From Brassica napus (lineage: Eukaryota; Streptophyta; Magnoliopsida; Brassicales; Brassicaceae), in assembly GCF_020379485.1 (NCBI RefSeq), contig NW_026015061.1:1-64000 (forward strand): a stretch of DNA of 64,000 bases, read 5' to 3'. The notes under the pieces were generated by a model. The model did not search any database and was not told where the DNA came from. It saw only the letters and a list, made by a program, of their open reading frames with translations. Made by a program: the position numbers and the translations under genes. Positions 1-11,494 of this stretch are shown here, in pieces (positions within the stretch are counted from its first letter, which is position 1; each line of letters starts with the position of its first letter).

Positions 1-3000
1 GGGTCTCACCACTATGTATTACAAACCAAGCTTCTACAAAGTGATTCATCCTGGTTGATTGGAACGACGAAGAAGCTGTGTATCCCAAACTGGGAAACTG
101 GAATCACCTGATTTGAAAGTGGGATAACTTCTTCTTCCCAACTCCTATGAGATTTATTCAACTTCCTGGTGATTCTCCACCACTTTATGTATCCAAATCA
201 AGCTTCTCACAAAGTGATTCATCCTGGTTTGATTGGAACGACGAAGAAGCTGTGCTATTCCCAAACTGGGAAACTGGAATCACCTGATTGAAAGTGGGAT
301 AACTTCTTCTTGCCAACTCCTATGAGATTTATTCAACTTCCTGGTCATTCTCCACCACTTATGTATCCAAATCAAGCTTCTCACAAAGTGATTCATCCTG
401 GTTTGATTGGAACGACGAAGAAAGCTGTGTATTCCCAAACTGGGAAACTGGAATCACCTGATTTGAAAGTGGGATAACTTCTTCTTCCCAACTCCTATGA
501 GATTTATTCAACTTCCTGGTCATTCTCCACCACTTTATGTATCCAAACCAAGCTTCTCACAAAGTGATTCATCCTGTTTGATTGGAACGACGAAGAGAAG
601 CTGTGCTATTCCCAAACTGGGAAACTGGAATCACCTGATTTGAAAGTGGGATAACTTCTTTTCCCAACTCCTATGAGATTTATTCAACTTCCTGGTCATT
701 CTCCACCACTTTATGTATCCAAATCAAGCTTCTCACAAAGTGATTCATCCTGGTTTGATTGGAACGACGAAGAAACTGTGCTATTCCAAACTGGGAAACT
801 GGAATCACCTGATTTGAAAGTGGGATAACTTCTTCTTCCAACTCCTATGAGATTTATTCAACTTCCTGGTCATTCTCCACCACTTTATGTATCCAAATCA
901 AGCTTCTCACAAAGTGATTCATCCTGGTTTGATTGGAACGACGAAGAAGCTGTGCTATTCCAAACTGGGGAACTGGAATCACCTGATTTGAAAGTGGGAT
1001 AACTTCTTATCCCAACTCCTATGAGATTTATTCAACTTCCTGGTCTCTCCACCACTTTATGTATCCAAATCAAGCTTCACAAAGTGATTCATCCTGGTTT
1101 GATTGGAACGACGAAGAAGCTGTGCTATTCCCAAACTGGGAAACTGGAATCACCTGATTTGAAAGGGGATAACTTCTTCTTCCCAACTCCTATGAGATTA
1201 TTCAACTTCCTGGTCATTCTCCACCACTTTATGTATCCAAATCAAGCTTCTCACAAAGTGATTCATCCTGGTTTGATTGGAACGACGAAGAAGCTGTGCT
1301 ATTCCCAAACTGGGAAACTGGAATCACCTGATTTGAAAGTGGGATAACTTCTTCACCAAACTCCTATGAGATTTATTCAACTTCCTGGTGATTCTCCACC
1401 ACTTATGTATCCAATCAAGCTTCTCACAAAAGTGATTCATCCTGGTTGATTGGAACGACGAAGAAGCTGTGCTATTCCCAAACGGGAAACTGGAATCACC
1501 TGATTTGAAAGTGGGATAACTTCTTCTCCCAACTCCTATGAGATTTATTCAACTTCCTGATTCTCCACCACTTTATGTATCCAAATCAAGCTTCTCACAA
1601 AGTGATTCATCCTGGTTGATTGGAACGACGAAGAAGCTGTGCTATTCCCAACTGGGAAACTGGAATCACCTGATTTGAAAGTGGGATAACTTCTTCATCC
1701 AAACTCCTATGAGATTTATTCAACTTCCTGGTGATTCTCCACCACTTTATGTATCCAAATCAAGCTTCTCACAAAGTGATTCATCCTGGTTTGATTGGAA
1801 CGACGAAGAAGCTGTGCTATTCCCAAACTGGGAAACTGGAATCACCTGATTTGAAAGTGGGATAACTTCTTCTTCCCAACTCCTATGAGATTTATTCAAC
1901 TTCCTGGTCATTCTCCACCACTTTATGTATCCAAATCAAGCTTCTCACAAAGTGATTCATCCTGGTTTGATTGGAACGACGAAGAAGCTGTGCTATTCCC
2001 AAACTGGGAAACTGGAATCACTGATTTGAAAGTGGGATAACTTCTTCTTCCCAACTCCTATGAGATTTATTCAACTTCCTGGTTTCTCCACCACTTTATG
2101 TATCCAAATCAAGCTTCTCACAAAGTGATTCATCCTGGTTTGATTGGAACGACGAAGAAGCTGTGCTATTCCCAAACTGGGAAACTGGAATCACCTGATT
2201 GAAAGTGGGATAACTTCTTTTCCCAACTCCTATGAGATTTATTCAACTTCCTGGTCATTCTCCACCACTTTATGTATCCAAATCAAGCTTCTCACAAAGT
2301 GATTCATCCTGGTTTGATTGGAACGACGAAGAAGCTGTGCTATCCCAAACTGGGAAACTGGAATCACCTGATTGAAAGTGGGATAACTTCTTCATCCCAA
2401 CTCCTATGAGATTTATTCAACTTCCTGGTGATTCTCCACCACTTATGTATCCAAATCAAGCTTCTCACAAAGTGATTCATCCTGGTTTGATTGGAACGAC
2501 GAAGAAGCTGTGCTATTCCCAAACTGGGAAACTGGAATCACCTGATTTGAAAGTGGGATAACTTCTTCTCCCAACTCCTATGAGATTTATTCAACTCCTG
2601 GTGATTCTCCACCACTTTATGTATCCAAATCAAGCTTCTCACAAAGTGATTCATCCTGGTTTGATTGGAACGACGAAGAAGCTGTGCTATTCCAAACTGG
2701 GAAACTGGAATCACCTGATTTGAAAGTGGGATAACTTCTTCATCCCAACTCTATGAGATTTATTCAACTCCTGGTCATTCTCCACACTTATGTATCCAAA
2801 CCAGCTTCTCACAAAGTGATTCATCCTGGTTTGATTGGAACGACGAAGAAGCTGTGCTATTCCCAAACTGGGAAACTGGAATCACCTGATTTGAAAGTGG
2901 GATAACTTCTTCTTCCCAACTCCTATGAGATTTATTCAACTTCCTGGTGATTCTCCACCACTTTATGTATCCAAATCAAGCTTCTCACAAAGTGATTCAT

Positions 3001-6000
3001 CCTGGTTTGATTGGAACGACGAAGAAGCTGTGCTATTCCCAAACTGGGAAACTGGAATCACCTGATTTGAAAGTGGGATAACTTCTTCTTCCCAACTCCT
3101 ATGAGATTTATTCAACTTCCTGGTCATTCTCCACCACTTTATGTATCCAAATCAAGCTTCTCAAAGTGATTCATCCTGGTTTGATTGGAACGACGAAGAA
3201 ACTGTGCTATTCCCAAACTGGGAAACTGGAATCACCTGATTGAAAGTGGGATAACTTCTTTCCCAACTCCTATGAGATTTATTCAACTTCCTGGTCATTC
3301 TCCACCACTTTATGTATCCAAACAAGCTTCTCACAAAGTGATTCATCCTGGTTTGATTGGAACGACGAAGAAGAAGCTGTGCTATTCCCAAACTGGGAAA
3401 CTGGAATCACCTGATTTGAAAGTGGGATAACTTCTTCTCCCAACTCCTATGAGATTTATTCAACTTCCTGGTCATTCTCCACCACTTTATGTATCCAAAT
3501 CAAGCTTCTCACAAAGTGATTCATCCTGGTTTGATTGGAACGACGAAGAAGCTGTGCTATTCCCAAACTGGGAAACTGGAATCACCTGATTTGAAAGTGG
3601 GATAACTTCTTCTTCCCAACTCCTATGAGATTTATTCAACTTCCTGGTCATTCTCCACCACTTTATGTATCCAAATCAAGCTTCTCACAAAGTGATTCAT
3701 CCTGGTTTGATTGGAACGACGAAGAAGCTGTGCTATTCCCAAACTGGGAAACTGGAATCACCTGATTTGAAAGTGGGATAACTTCTTCTTCCCAACTCCT
3801 ATGAGATTTATTCAACTTCCTGGTGATTCTCCACCACTTTATGTATCCAAATCAAGCTTCTCACAAAGTGATTCATCCTGGTTTGATTGGAACGACGAAG
3901 AAGCTGTGCTATTCCCAAACTGGGAAACTGGAATCACCTGATTTGAAAGTGGGATAACTTCTTCTTCCCAACTCCTATGAGATTTATTCAACTTCCTGGT
4001 GATTCTCCACCACTTTATGTATCCAAATCAAGCTTCTCACAAAGTGATTCATCCTGGTTTGATTGGAACGACGAAGAAGCTGTGCTATTCCCAAACTGGG
4101 AAACTGGAATCACCTGATTTGAAAGTGGGATAACTTCTTCTTCCCAACTCCTATGAGATTTATTCAACTTCCTGGTGATTCTCCACCACTTTATGTATCC
4201 AAATCAAGCTTCTCACAAAGTGATTCATCCTGGTTTGATTGGAACGACGAAGAAGCTGTGCTATTCCCAAACTGGGAAACTGGAATCACCTGATTTGAAA
4301 GTGGGATAACTTCTTCTTCCCAACTCCTATGAGATTTATTCAACTTCCTGGTGATTCTCCACCACTTTATGTATCCAAATCAAGCTTCTCACAAAGTGAT
4401 TCATCCTGGTTTGATTGGAACGACGAAGAAGCTGTGCTATTCCCAAACTGGGAAACTGGAATCACCTGATTTGAAAGTGGGATAACTTCTTCTTCCCAAC
4501 TCCTATGAGATTTATTCAACTTCCTGGTGATTCTCCACCACTTTATGTATCCAAATCAAGCTTCTCACAAAGTGATTCATCCTGGTTTGATTGGAACGAC
4601 GAAGAAGCTGTGCTATTCCCAAACTGGGAAACTGGAATCACCTGATTTGAAAGTGGGATAACTTCTTCTTCCCAACTCCTATGAGATTTATTCAACTTCC
4701 TGGTGATTCTCCACCACTTTATGTATCCAAATCAAGCTTCTCACAAAGTGATTCATCCTGGTTTGATTGGAACGACGAAGAAGCTGTGCTATTCCCAAAC
4801 TGGGAAACTGGAATCACCTGATTTGAAAGTGGGATAACTTCTCTATCCCAACTCCTATGAGATTTATTCAACTTCCTGGTCATTCTCCACCACTTTATGT
4901 ATCCAAATCAAGCTTCTCACAAAGTGATTCATCCTGGTTTGATTGGAACGACGAAGAAGCTGTGCTATTCCCAAACTGGGAAACTGGAATCACCTGATTT
5001 GAAAGTGGGATAACTTCTTCTTCCCAACTCCTATGAGATTTATTCAACTTCCTGGTGATTCTCCACCACTTTATGTATCCAAATCAAGCTTCTCACAAAG
5101 TGATTCATCCTGGTTTGATTGGAACGACGAAGAAGCTGTGCTATTCCCAAACTGGGAAACTGGAATCACCTGATTTGAAAGTGGGATAACTTCTTCTCCC
5201 AACTCCTATGAGATTTATTCAACTTCCTGGTGATTCTCCACCACTTTATGTATCCAAATCAAGCTTCTCACAAAGTGATTCATCCTGGTTTGATTGGAAC
5301 GACGAAGAAGCTGTGCTATTCCCAAACTGGGAAACTGGAATCACCTGATTTGAAAGTGGGATAACTTCTTCTTCCCAACTCCTATGAGATTTATTCAACT
5401 TCCTGGTGATTCTCCACCACTTTATGTATCCAAATCAAGCTTCTCACAAAGTGATTCATCCTGGTTTGATTGGAACGACGAAGAAGCTGTGCTATTCCCA
5501 AACTGGGAAACTGGAATCACCTGATTTGAAAGTGGGATAACTTCTTCTTCCCAACTCCTATGAGATTTATTCAACTTCCTGGTCATTCTCCACCACTTTA
5601 TGTATCCAAATCAAGCTTCTCACAAAGTGATTCATCCTGGTTTGATTGGAACGACGAAGAAGCTGTGCTATTCCCAAACTGGGAAACTGGAATCACCTGA
5701 TTTGAAAGTGGGATAACTTCTTCTTCCCAACTCCTATGAGATTTATTCAACTTCCTGGTCATTCTCCACCACTTTATGTATCCAAATCAAGCTTCTCACA
5801 AAGTGATTCATCCTGGTTTGATTGGAACGACGAAGAAGCTGTGCTATTCCCAAACTGGGAAACTGGAATCACCTGATTTGAAAGTGGGATAACTTCTTCT
5901 TCCCAACTCCTATGAGATTTATTCAACTTCCTGGTGATTCTCCACCACTTTATGTATCCAAATCAAGCTTCTCACAAAGTGATTCATCCTGGTTTGATTG

Positions 6001-9000
6001 GAACGACGAAGAAGCTGTGCTATTCCCAAACTGGGAAACTGGAATCACCTGATTTGAAAGTGGGATAACTTCTTCTCCCAACTCCTATGAGATTTATTCA
6101 ACTTCCTGGTCATTCTCCACCACTTTATGTATCCAAATCAAGCTTCTCACAAAGTGATTCATCCTGGTTTGATTGGAACGACGAAGAAGCTGTGCTATTC
6201 CCAAACTGGGAAACTGGAATCACCTGATTTGAAAGTGGGATAACTTCTTCTTCCCAACTCCTATGAGATTTATTCAACTTCCTGGTGATTCTCCACCACT
6301 TTATGTATCCAAATCAAGCTTCTCACAAAGTGATTCATCCTGGTTTGATTGGAACGACGAAGAAGCTGTGCTATTCCCAAACTGGGAAACTGGAATCACC
6401 TGATTTGAAAGTGGGATAACTTCTTCTTCCCAACTCCTATGAGATTTATTCAACTTCCTGGTGATTCTCCACCACTTTATGTATCCAAATCAAGCTTCTC
6501 ACAAAGTGATTCATCCTGGTTTGATTGGAACGACGAAGAAGCTGTGCTATTCCCAAACTGGGAAACTGGAATCACCTGATTTGAAAGTGGGATAACTTCT
6601 TCATCCCAACTCCTATGAGATTTATTCAACTTCCTGGTCATTCTCCACCACTTTATGTATCCAAACAAGCTTCTCACAAAGTGATTCATCCTGGTTTGAT
6701 TGGAACGACGAAGAAGCTGTGCTATTCCCAAACTGGGAAACTGGAATCACCTGATTTGAAAGTGGGATAACTTCTTCTTCCCAACTCCTATGAGATTTAT
6801 TCAACTTCCTGGTGATTCTCCACCACTTTATGTATCCAAATCAAGCTTCTCACAAAGTGATTCATCCTGGTTTGATTGGAACGACGAAGAAGCTGTGCTA
6901 TTCCCAAACTGGGAAACTGGAATCACCTGATTTGAAAGTGGGATAACTTCTTCTTCCCAACTCCTATGAGATTTATTCAACTTCCTGGTCATTCTCCACC
7001 ACTTTATGTATCCAAATCAAGCTTCTCACAAAGTGATTCATCCTGGTTTGATTGGAACGACGAAGAAGCTGTGCTATTCCCAAACTGGGAAACTGGAATC
7101 ACCTGATTTGAAAGTGGGATAACTTCTTCTTCCCAACTCCTATGAGATTTATTCAACTTCCTGGTCATTCTCCACCACTTTATGTATCCAAATCAAGCTT
7201 CTCACAAAGTGATTCATCCTGGTTTGATTGGAACGACGAAGAAGCTGTGCTATTCCCAAACTGGGAAACTGGAATCACCTGATTTGAAAGTGGGATAACT
7301 TCTTTTCCCAACTCCTATGAGATTTATTCAACTTCCTGGTCATTCTCCACCACTTTATGTATCCAAATCAAGCTTCTCACAAAGTGATTCATCCTGGTTT
7401 GATTGGAACGACGAAGAAGCTGTGCTATTCCCAAACTGGGAAACTGGAATCACCTGATTTGAAAGTGGGATAACTTCTTCTTCCCAACTCCTATGAGATT
7501 TATTCAACTTCCTGGTGATTCTCCACCACTTTATGTATCCAAATCAAGCTTCTCACAAAGTGATTCATCCTGGTTTGATTGGAACGACGAAGAAGCTGTG
7601 CTATTCCCAAACTGGGAAACTGGAATCACCTGATTTGAAAGTGGGATAACTTCTTCTTCCCAACTCCTATGAGATTTATTCAACTTCTGGTGATTCTCCA
7701 CCACTTTATGTATCCAAATCAAGCTTCTCACAAAGTGATTCATCCTGGTTTGATTGGAACGACGAAGAAGCTGTGCTATTCCCAAACTGGGAAACTGGAA
7801 TCACCTGATTTGAAAGTGGGATAACTTCTTCTTCCCAACTCCTATGAGATTTATTCAACTTCCTGGTGATTCTCCACCACTTTATGTATCCAAATCAAGC
7901 TTCTCACAAAGTGATTCATCCTGGTTTGATTGGAACGACGAAGAAGCTGTGCTATTCCCAAACTGGGAAACTGGAATCACCTGATTTGAAAGTGGGATAA
8001 CTTCTTCTTCCCAACTCCTATGAGATTTATTCAACTTCCTGGTGATTCTCCACCACTTTATGTATCCAAATCAAGCTTCTCACAAAGTGATTCATCCTGG
8101 TTTGATTGGAACGACGAAGAAGCTGTGCTATTCCCAAACTGGGAAACTGGAATCACCTGATTTGAAAGTGGGATAACTTCTTCTCCCAACTCCTATGAGA
8201 TTTATTCAACTTCCTGGTGATTCTCCACCACTTTATGTATCCAAATCAAGCTTCTCACAAAGTGATTCATCCTGGTTTGATTGGAACGACGAAGAAGCTG
8301 TGCTATTCCCAAACTGGGAAACTGGAATCACCTGATTTGAAAGTGGGATAACTTCTTCTTGCCAACTCCTATGAGATTTATTCAACTTCCTGGTGATTCT
8401 CCACCACTTTATGTATCCAAATCAAGCTTCTCACAAAGTGATTCATCCTGGTTTGATTGGAACGACGAAGAAGCTGTGCTATTCCCAAACTGGGAAACTG
8501 GAATCACCTGATTTGAAAGTGGGATAACTTCTTCTTCCCAACTCCTATGAGATTTATTCAACTTCCTGGTGATTCTCCACCACTTTATGTATCCAAATCA
8601 AGCTTCTCACAAAGTGATTCATCCTGGTTTGATTGGAACGACAAAGAAGCTGTGCTATTCCCAAACTGGGAAACTGGAATCACCTGATTTGAAAGTGGGA
8701 TAACTTCTTCATCCCAACTCCTATGAGATTTTTCAACTTCCTGGTCATTCTCCACCCTTTATGTATCCAAATCAAGCTTCTCACAAAGTGATTCATCCTG
8801 GTTTGATTGGAACGACGAAGAAGCTGTGCTATTCCCAAACTGGGAAACTGGAATCACCTGATTTGAAAGTGGGATAACTTCTTCTTCCCAACTCCTATGA
8901 GATTTATTCAACTTCCTGGTGATTCTCCACCACTTTATGTATCCAAATCAAGCTTCTCACAAAGTGATTCATCCTGGTTTGATTGGAACGACGAAGAAGC

Positions 9001-10034
9001 TGTGCTATTCCCAAACTGGGAAACTGGAATCACCTGATTTGAAAGTGGGATAACTTCTTCTTCCCAACTCCTATGAGATTTATTCAACTTCCTGGTCATT
9101 CTCCACCACTTTATGTATCCAAATCAAGCTTCTCACAAAGTGATTCATCCTGGTTTGATTGGAACGACGAAGAAGCTGTGCTATTCCCAAACTGGGAAAC
9201 TGGAATCACCTGATTTGAAAGTGGGATAACTTCTTCTTCCCAACTCCTATGAGATTTATTCAACTTCCTGGTCATTCTCCACCACTTTATGTATCCAAAC
9301 CAAGCTTCTCACAAAGTGATTCATCCTGGTTTGATTGGAACGACGAAGAAGCTGTGCTATTCCCAAACTGGGAAACTGGAATCACCTGATTTTAAAGTGG
9401 GATAACTTCTTTATCCCAACTCCTATGAGATTTATTCAACTTCCTGGTCATTCTCCACCACTTTATGTATCCAAACCAAGCTTCTCACAAAGTGATTCAT
9501 CCTGGTTTGATTGGAACGACGAAGAAGCTGTGCTATTCCCAAACTGGGAAACTGGAATCACCTGATTTGAAAGTGGGATAACTTCTTCTCCCAACTCCTA
9601 TGAGATTTATTCAACTTCCTGGTCATTCTCCACCACTTTATGTATTCACATAAAGCTTCTTACAAAGTGATTCATCCTGGTTTGATTGGAACGGCGAAGA
9701 AGCTGTGGTATTCCCAAACTGGGAAACTGGAATCACGTGATTTGAAAGTGGGATAACTTCTTCATCCCAACTCCTATGAGATTTATTCAACTTCCTGGTG
9801 ATTCTCCACCACTTTATGTATCCAAATCAAGCTTCTCACAAAGTGATTCATCCTGGTTTGATTGGAACGACGAAGAAGCTGTGCTATTCCCAAACTGGGA
9901 AACTGGAATCACCTGATTTGAAAGTGGGATAACTTCTTCTTCCCAACTCCTATGAGATTTATTCAACTTCCTGGTCATTCTCCACCACTTTATGTATCCA
10001 AATCATGCTTATCACAAAGTGATTCATCCTGGTT
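1..10034. repeat. CentBr-type centromeric satellite array, left block part 1
   Basis: About 57 head-to-tail copies of a 176-bp monomer, counted from AAGCTT to the base before the next AAGCTT. Successive lines drift by 4 bases per 180, confirming 176. The monomer carries the landmarks GGAACGACGAAGAAGCTG, CCCAAACTGGGAAACTGG and CTCCACCACTTTATGTATCC. Its length, HindIII site and sequence agree from memory with CentBr of Brassica centromeres, in reverse orientation. Most copies here have TTCTCAC after the HindIII site and CTTCTTCCCAACTCC in the second half; a C/G difference in GGT(C/G)ATTCTCC varies irregularly. Bases 1 to about 3400 contain many one-base deletions absent from the later copies. 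No coding function is inferred; such arrays normally carry CENH3 chromatin. Confidence 0.93.
9636..9752. repeat. Diverged satellite monomer
   Basis: One monomer in an otherwise uniform block carries several substitutions: a changed stretch before the HindIII site (TATTCACATAAAGCTTCTTAC), GGAACGGCGAAG instead of GGAACGACGAAG, TGTGGTATTCCC instead of TGTGCTATTCCC, and CACGTGATT instead of CACCTGATT. These are substitutions rather than the indels that mark low-quality stretches, so this is probably a real variant copy. Confidence 0.7.
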
Positions 10035-10673
10035 TGATAAAAACCTCCCAAGGAATACACTCTGAAATTGGTAAGGGATAAGCCTTGCACCGAATGACCC
10101 GAAAGCAACAAACGATCAACGGATGTGGATCGAAAGTGACACAAGAGGGGCGGAAAGTCTCTTGATACTACCTATAATGACCGCCTCTAGATATGACACA
10201 CTAGATTAGACCAAGTTAGACTGAAGGATATTACACACCAAACAATCATAAAAGTTTTGACCAATGGATATGACACACCATGATCGAAAACAAGTTTGAG
10301 AATCACTCTCAAGGTTCCAAAAATATAAACTCAACTCTTTTTTTATTTCAATGTAGATTACAACTTATTTATAAGAGACTAAACTTGCTCACAAAGCTAG
10401 ATAGTTATTACATTGGAAATGATAAAACTAGTGCATGGAGGAGAGAGAGTGTTCTTGAAACAAGCATTCTTTGCATGTAGGAGAGAGAAGCTTTCCATAC
10501 AATTAACCACCTAATTTTCGTCACTCTCTTTGGACAGCAAAGAAACCACTTGATTTTGAATCTTCTTGGCTTGTAACATGATAAAAATGGGCTGGACATG
10601 CTACCTAACATCATGGATCAATTTCTGAATCTTTCATGTCCGTAGATTCATATATCAGCCCATGATCACATCA
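10035..10673 (-). repeat. 3' LTR of TRIM-like element
   Basis: 639 bp, starting TGATAAAAACC and ending GATCACATCA as written on the plus strand. It is nearly identical to 10851-11494. It abuts the purine tract at 10674 and is therefore the 3' LTR of a minus-strand element. Confidence 0.88.
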
Positions 10674-10686
10674 TACTCCTCCTCTT
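10674..10686 (-). other. Polypurine tract of TRIM-like element
   Basis: TACTCCTCCTCTT directly follows the 3' LTR; its complement is the purine-rich AAGAGGAGGAGTA expected for plus-strand DNA priming. Confidence 0.75.
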
Positions 10687-10836
10687 CAAAAAGATTTGTC
10701 CTCAAATCTTGCTCTCCGAAGAAAGAAAAACTTGAATACACACTTTCCAAAAGATCCAGCAGATTTTTTTTTTTTTTTTTAGAAGATGGATAGATGAGAA
10801 TGGTGAATAACAGAAGTGAATACCGCTTTCAGAGTG
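10687..10836 (-). other. Non-coding interior of TRIM-like element
   Basis: About 150 bp between purine tract and primer-binding site. It has a run of 18 T near 10766-10783 and no open frame of note. No similarity to gag or pol of the other elements in the window was seen. Confidence 0.7.
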
Positions 10837-10848
10837 GCTCTGATACCA
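10837..10848 (-). other. Primer-binding site of TRIM-like element
   Basis: GCTCTGATACCA, complement TGGTATCAGAGC, the motif pairing with the 3' end of initiator-Met tRNA. Two bases separate it from the LTR that begins at 10851. Confidence 0.85.
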
Positions 10849-10850
10849 AA

Positions 10851-11494
10851 TGATAAAAACCTCCCAAGGAATACACTCTGAAATTGGTAAGGGATAAGCC
10901 TTGCACCGAATGAGCCCGAAAGCAACAAACGATCAACGGATGTGGATCGAAAGGTGACACAAGAGGGGCGGAAAGTCTCTTGATACTACCCTATAATGAC
11001 CGCCTCTAGATATGACACACTAGATTAGACCAAGTTAGACTGAAGGATATTACACACCAACAATCATAAAAGTTTTGACCAATGGATATGACACACCATG
11101 ATCGAAAACAAGTTTGAGAATCACTCTCAAGGTTCCAAAAATATAAACTCAACTCTTTTTTTATTTCAATGTAGATTACAACTTATTTATAAGAGACTAA
11201 ACTTGCTCACAAAGCTAGATAGTTATTACATTGGAAATGATAAAACTAGTGCATGGAGGAGAGAGAGTGTTCTTGAAACAAGCATTCTTTGCATGTAGGA
11301 GAGAGAAGCTTTCCATACAATTAACCACCTAATTTTCGTCACTCTCTTTGGACAGCAAAGAAACCACTTGATTTTGAATCTTCTTGGGCTTGTAACATGA
11401 TAAAAATGGGCTGGACATGCTACCTAACATCATGGATCAATTTCTGAATGTCTTTCATGTCCGTAGATTCATATATCAGCCCATGATCACATCA
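10851..11494 (-). repeat. 5' LTR of TRIM-like element
   Basis: 644 bp, next to the primer-binding site, ending ATCACATCA immediately before the right TGGTT duplication. It is nearly identical to 10035-10673; the 5-bp length difference is the sum of the six small indels. Confidence 0.88.
11184..11191 (-). promoter_or_regulatory. TATA box in TRIM 5' LTR
   Basis: The complement reads TATAAATA, a good plant TATA box, about 300 bp into the LTR from its 5' end, where a U3 promoter would be expected. The same sequence occurs in the other LTR. Activity is inferred only. Confidence 0.5.

Larger units (their letters stand above)
10035..11494 (-). mobile_element. TRIM-like non-autonomous LTR retrotransposon in satellite
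   Basis: Two direct repeats of 639 and 644 bp flank only 177 bp. The whole is bounded by a perfect 5-bp target-site duplication TGGTT (10030-10034 and 11495-11499), which rejoins the satellite sequence CCTGGTTTGATTGG exactly. On the minus strand the LTR starts TGATGTGATC and ends TTTTTATCA, the canonical TG...CA. The internal part holds a tRNA-Met primer-binding site and a purine tract and nothing else. No gag or pol is present, so movement would need proteins from another element. The LTRs differ only by short indels (I saw six, no substitutions), so the insertion is very young or the indels are consensus errors. LTRs this long around so short an interior are unusual for a TRIM; a small deletion derivative of a larger element is the alternative. 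Confidence 0.88.

Noticed and set aside
1021..1347. Open frames of 60-108 codons within the satellite, on both strands (also 3185, 6477, 7531, 12863, 41671, 59517, 62538)
   Set aside because: They are chance frames through the 176-bp repeat; they restart with every monomer and shift with each indel.
4060..4090. CENP-B-box-like sequence in GGAACGACGAAGAAGC or its complement
   Set aside because: It does not fit the required TTCG....A..CGGG pattern; the core CGGG is absent.
10280..10480. 66-codon frame duplicated at 11098-11298
   Set aside because: Both copies lie in the two LTRs of the TRIM-like element; identity reflects LTR identity, and no known domain is visible.
10035..11494. Cassandra-type TRIM with 5S rRNA promoter, or a tRNA gene
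   Set aside because: I saw no 5S-like box sequences in the LTR, and the only tRNA-related stretch is the 12-base primer-binding site.
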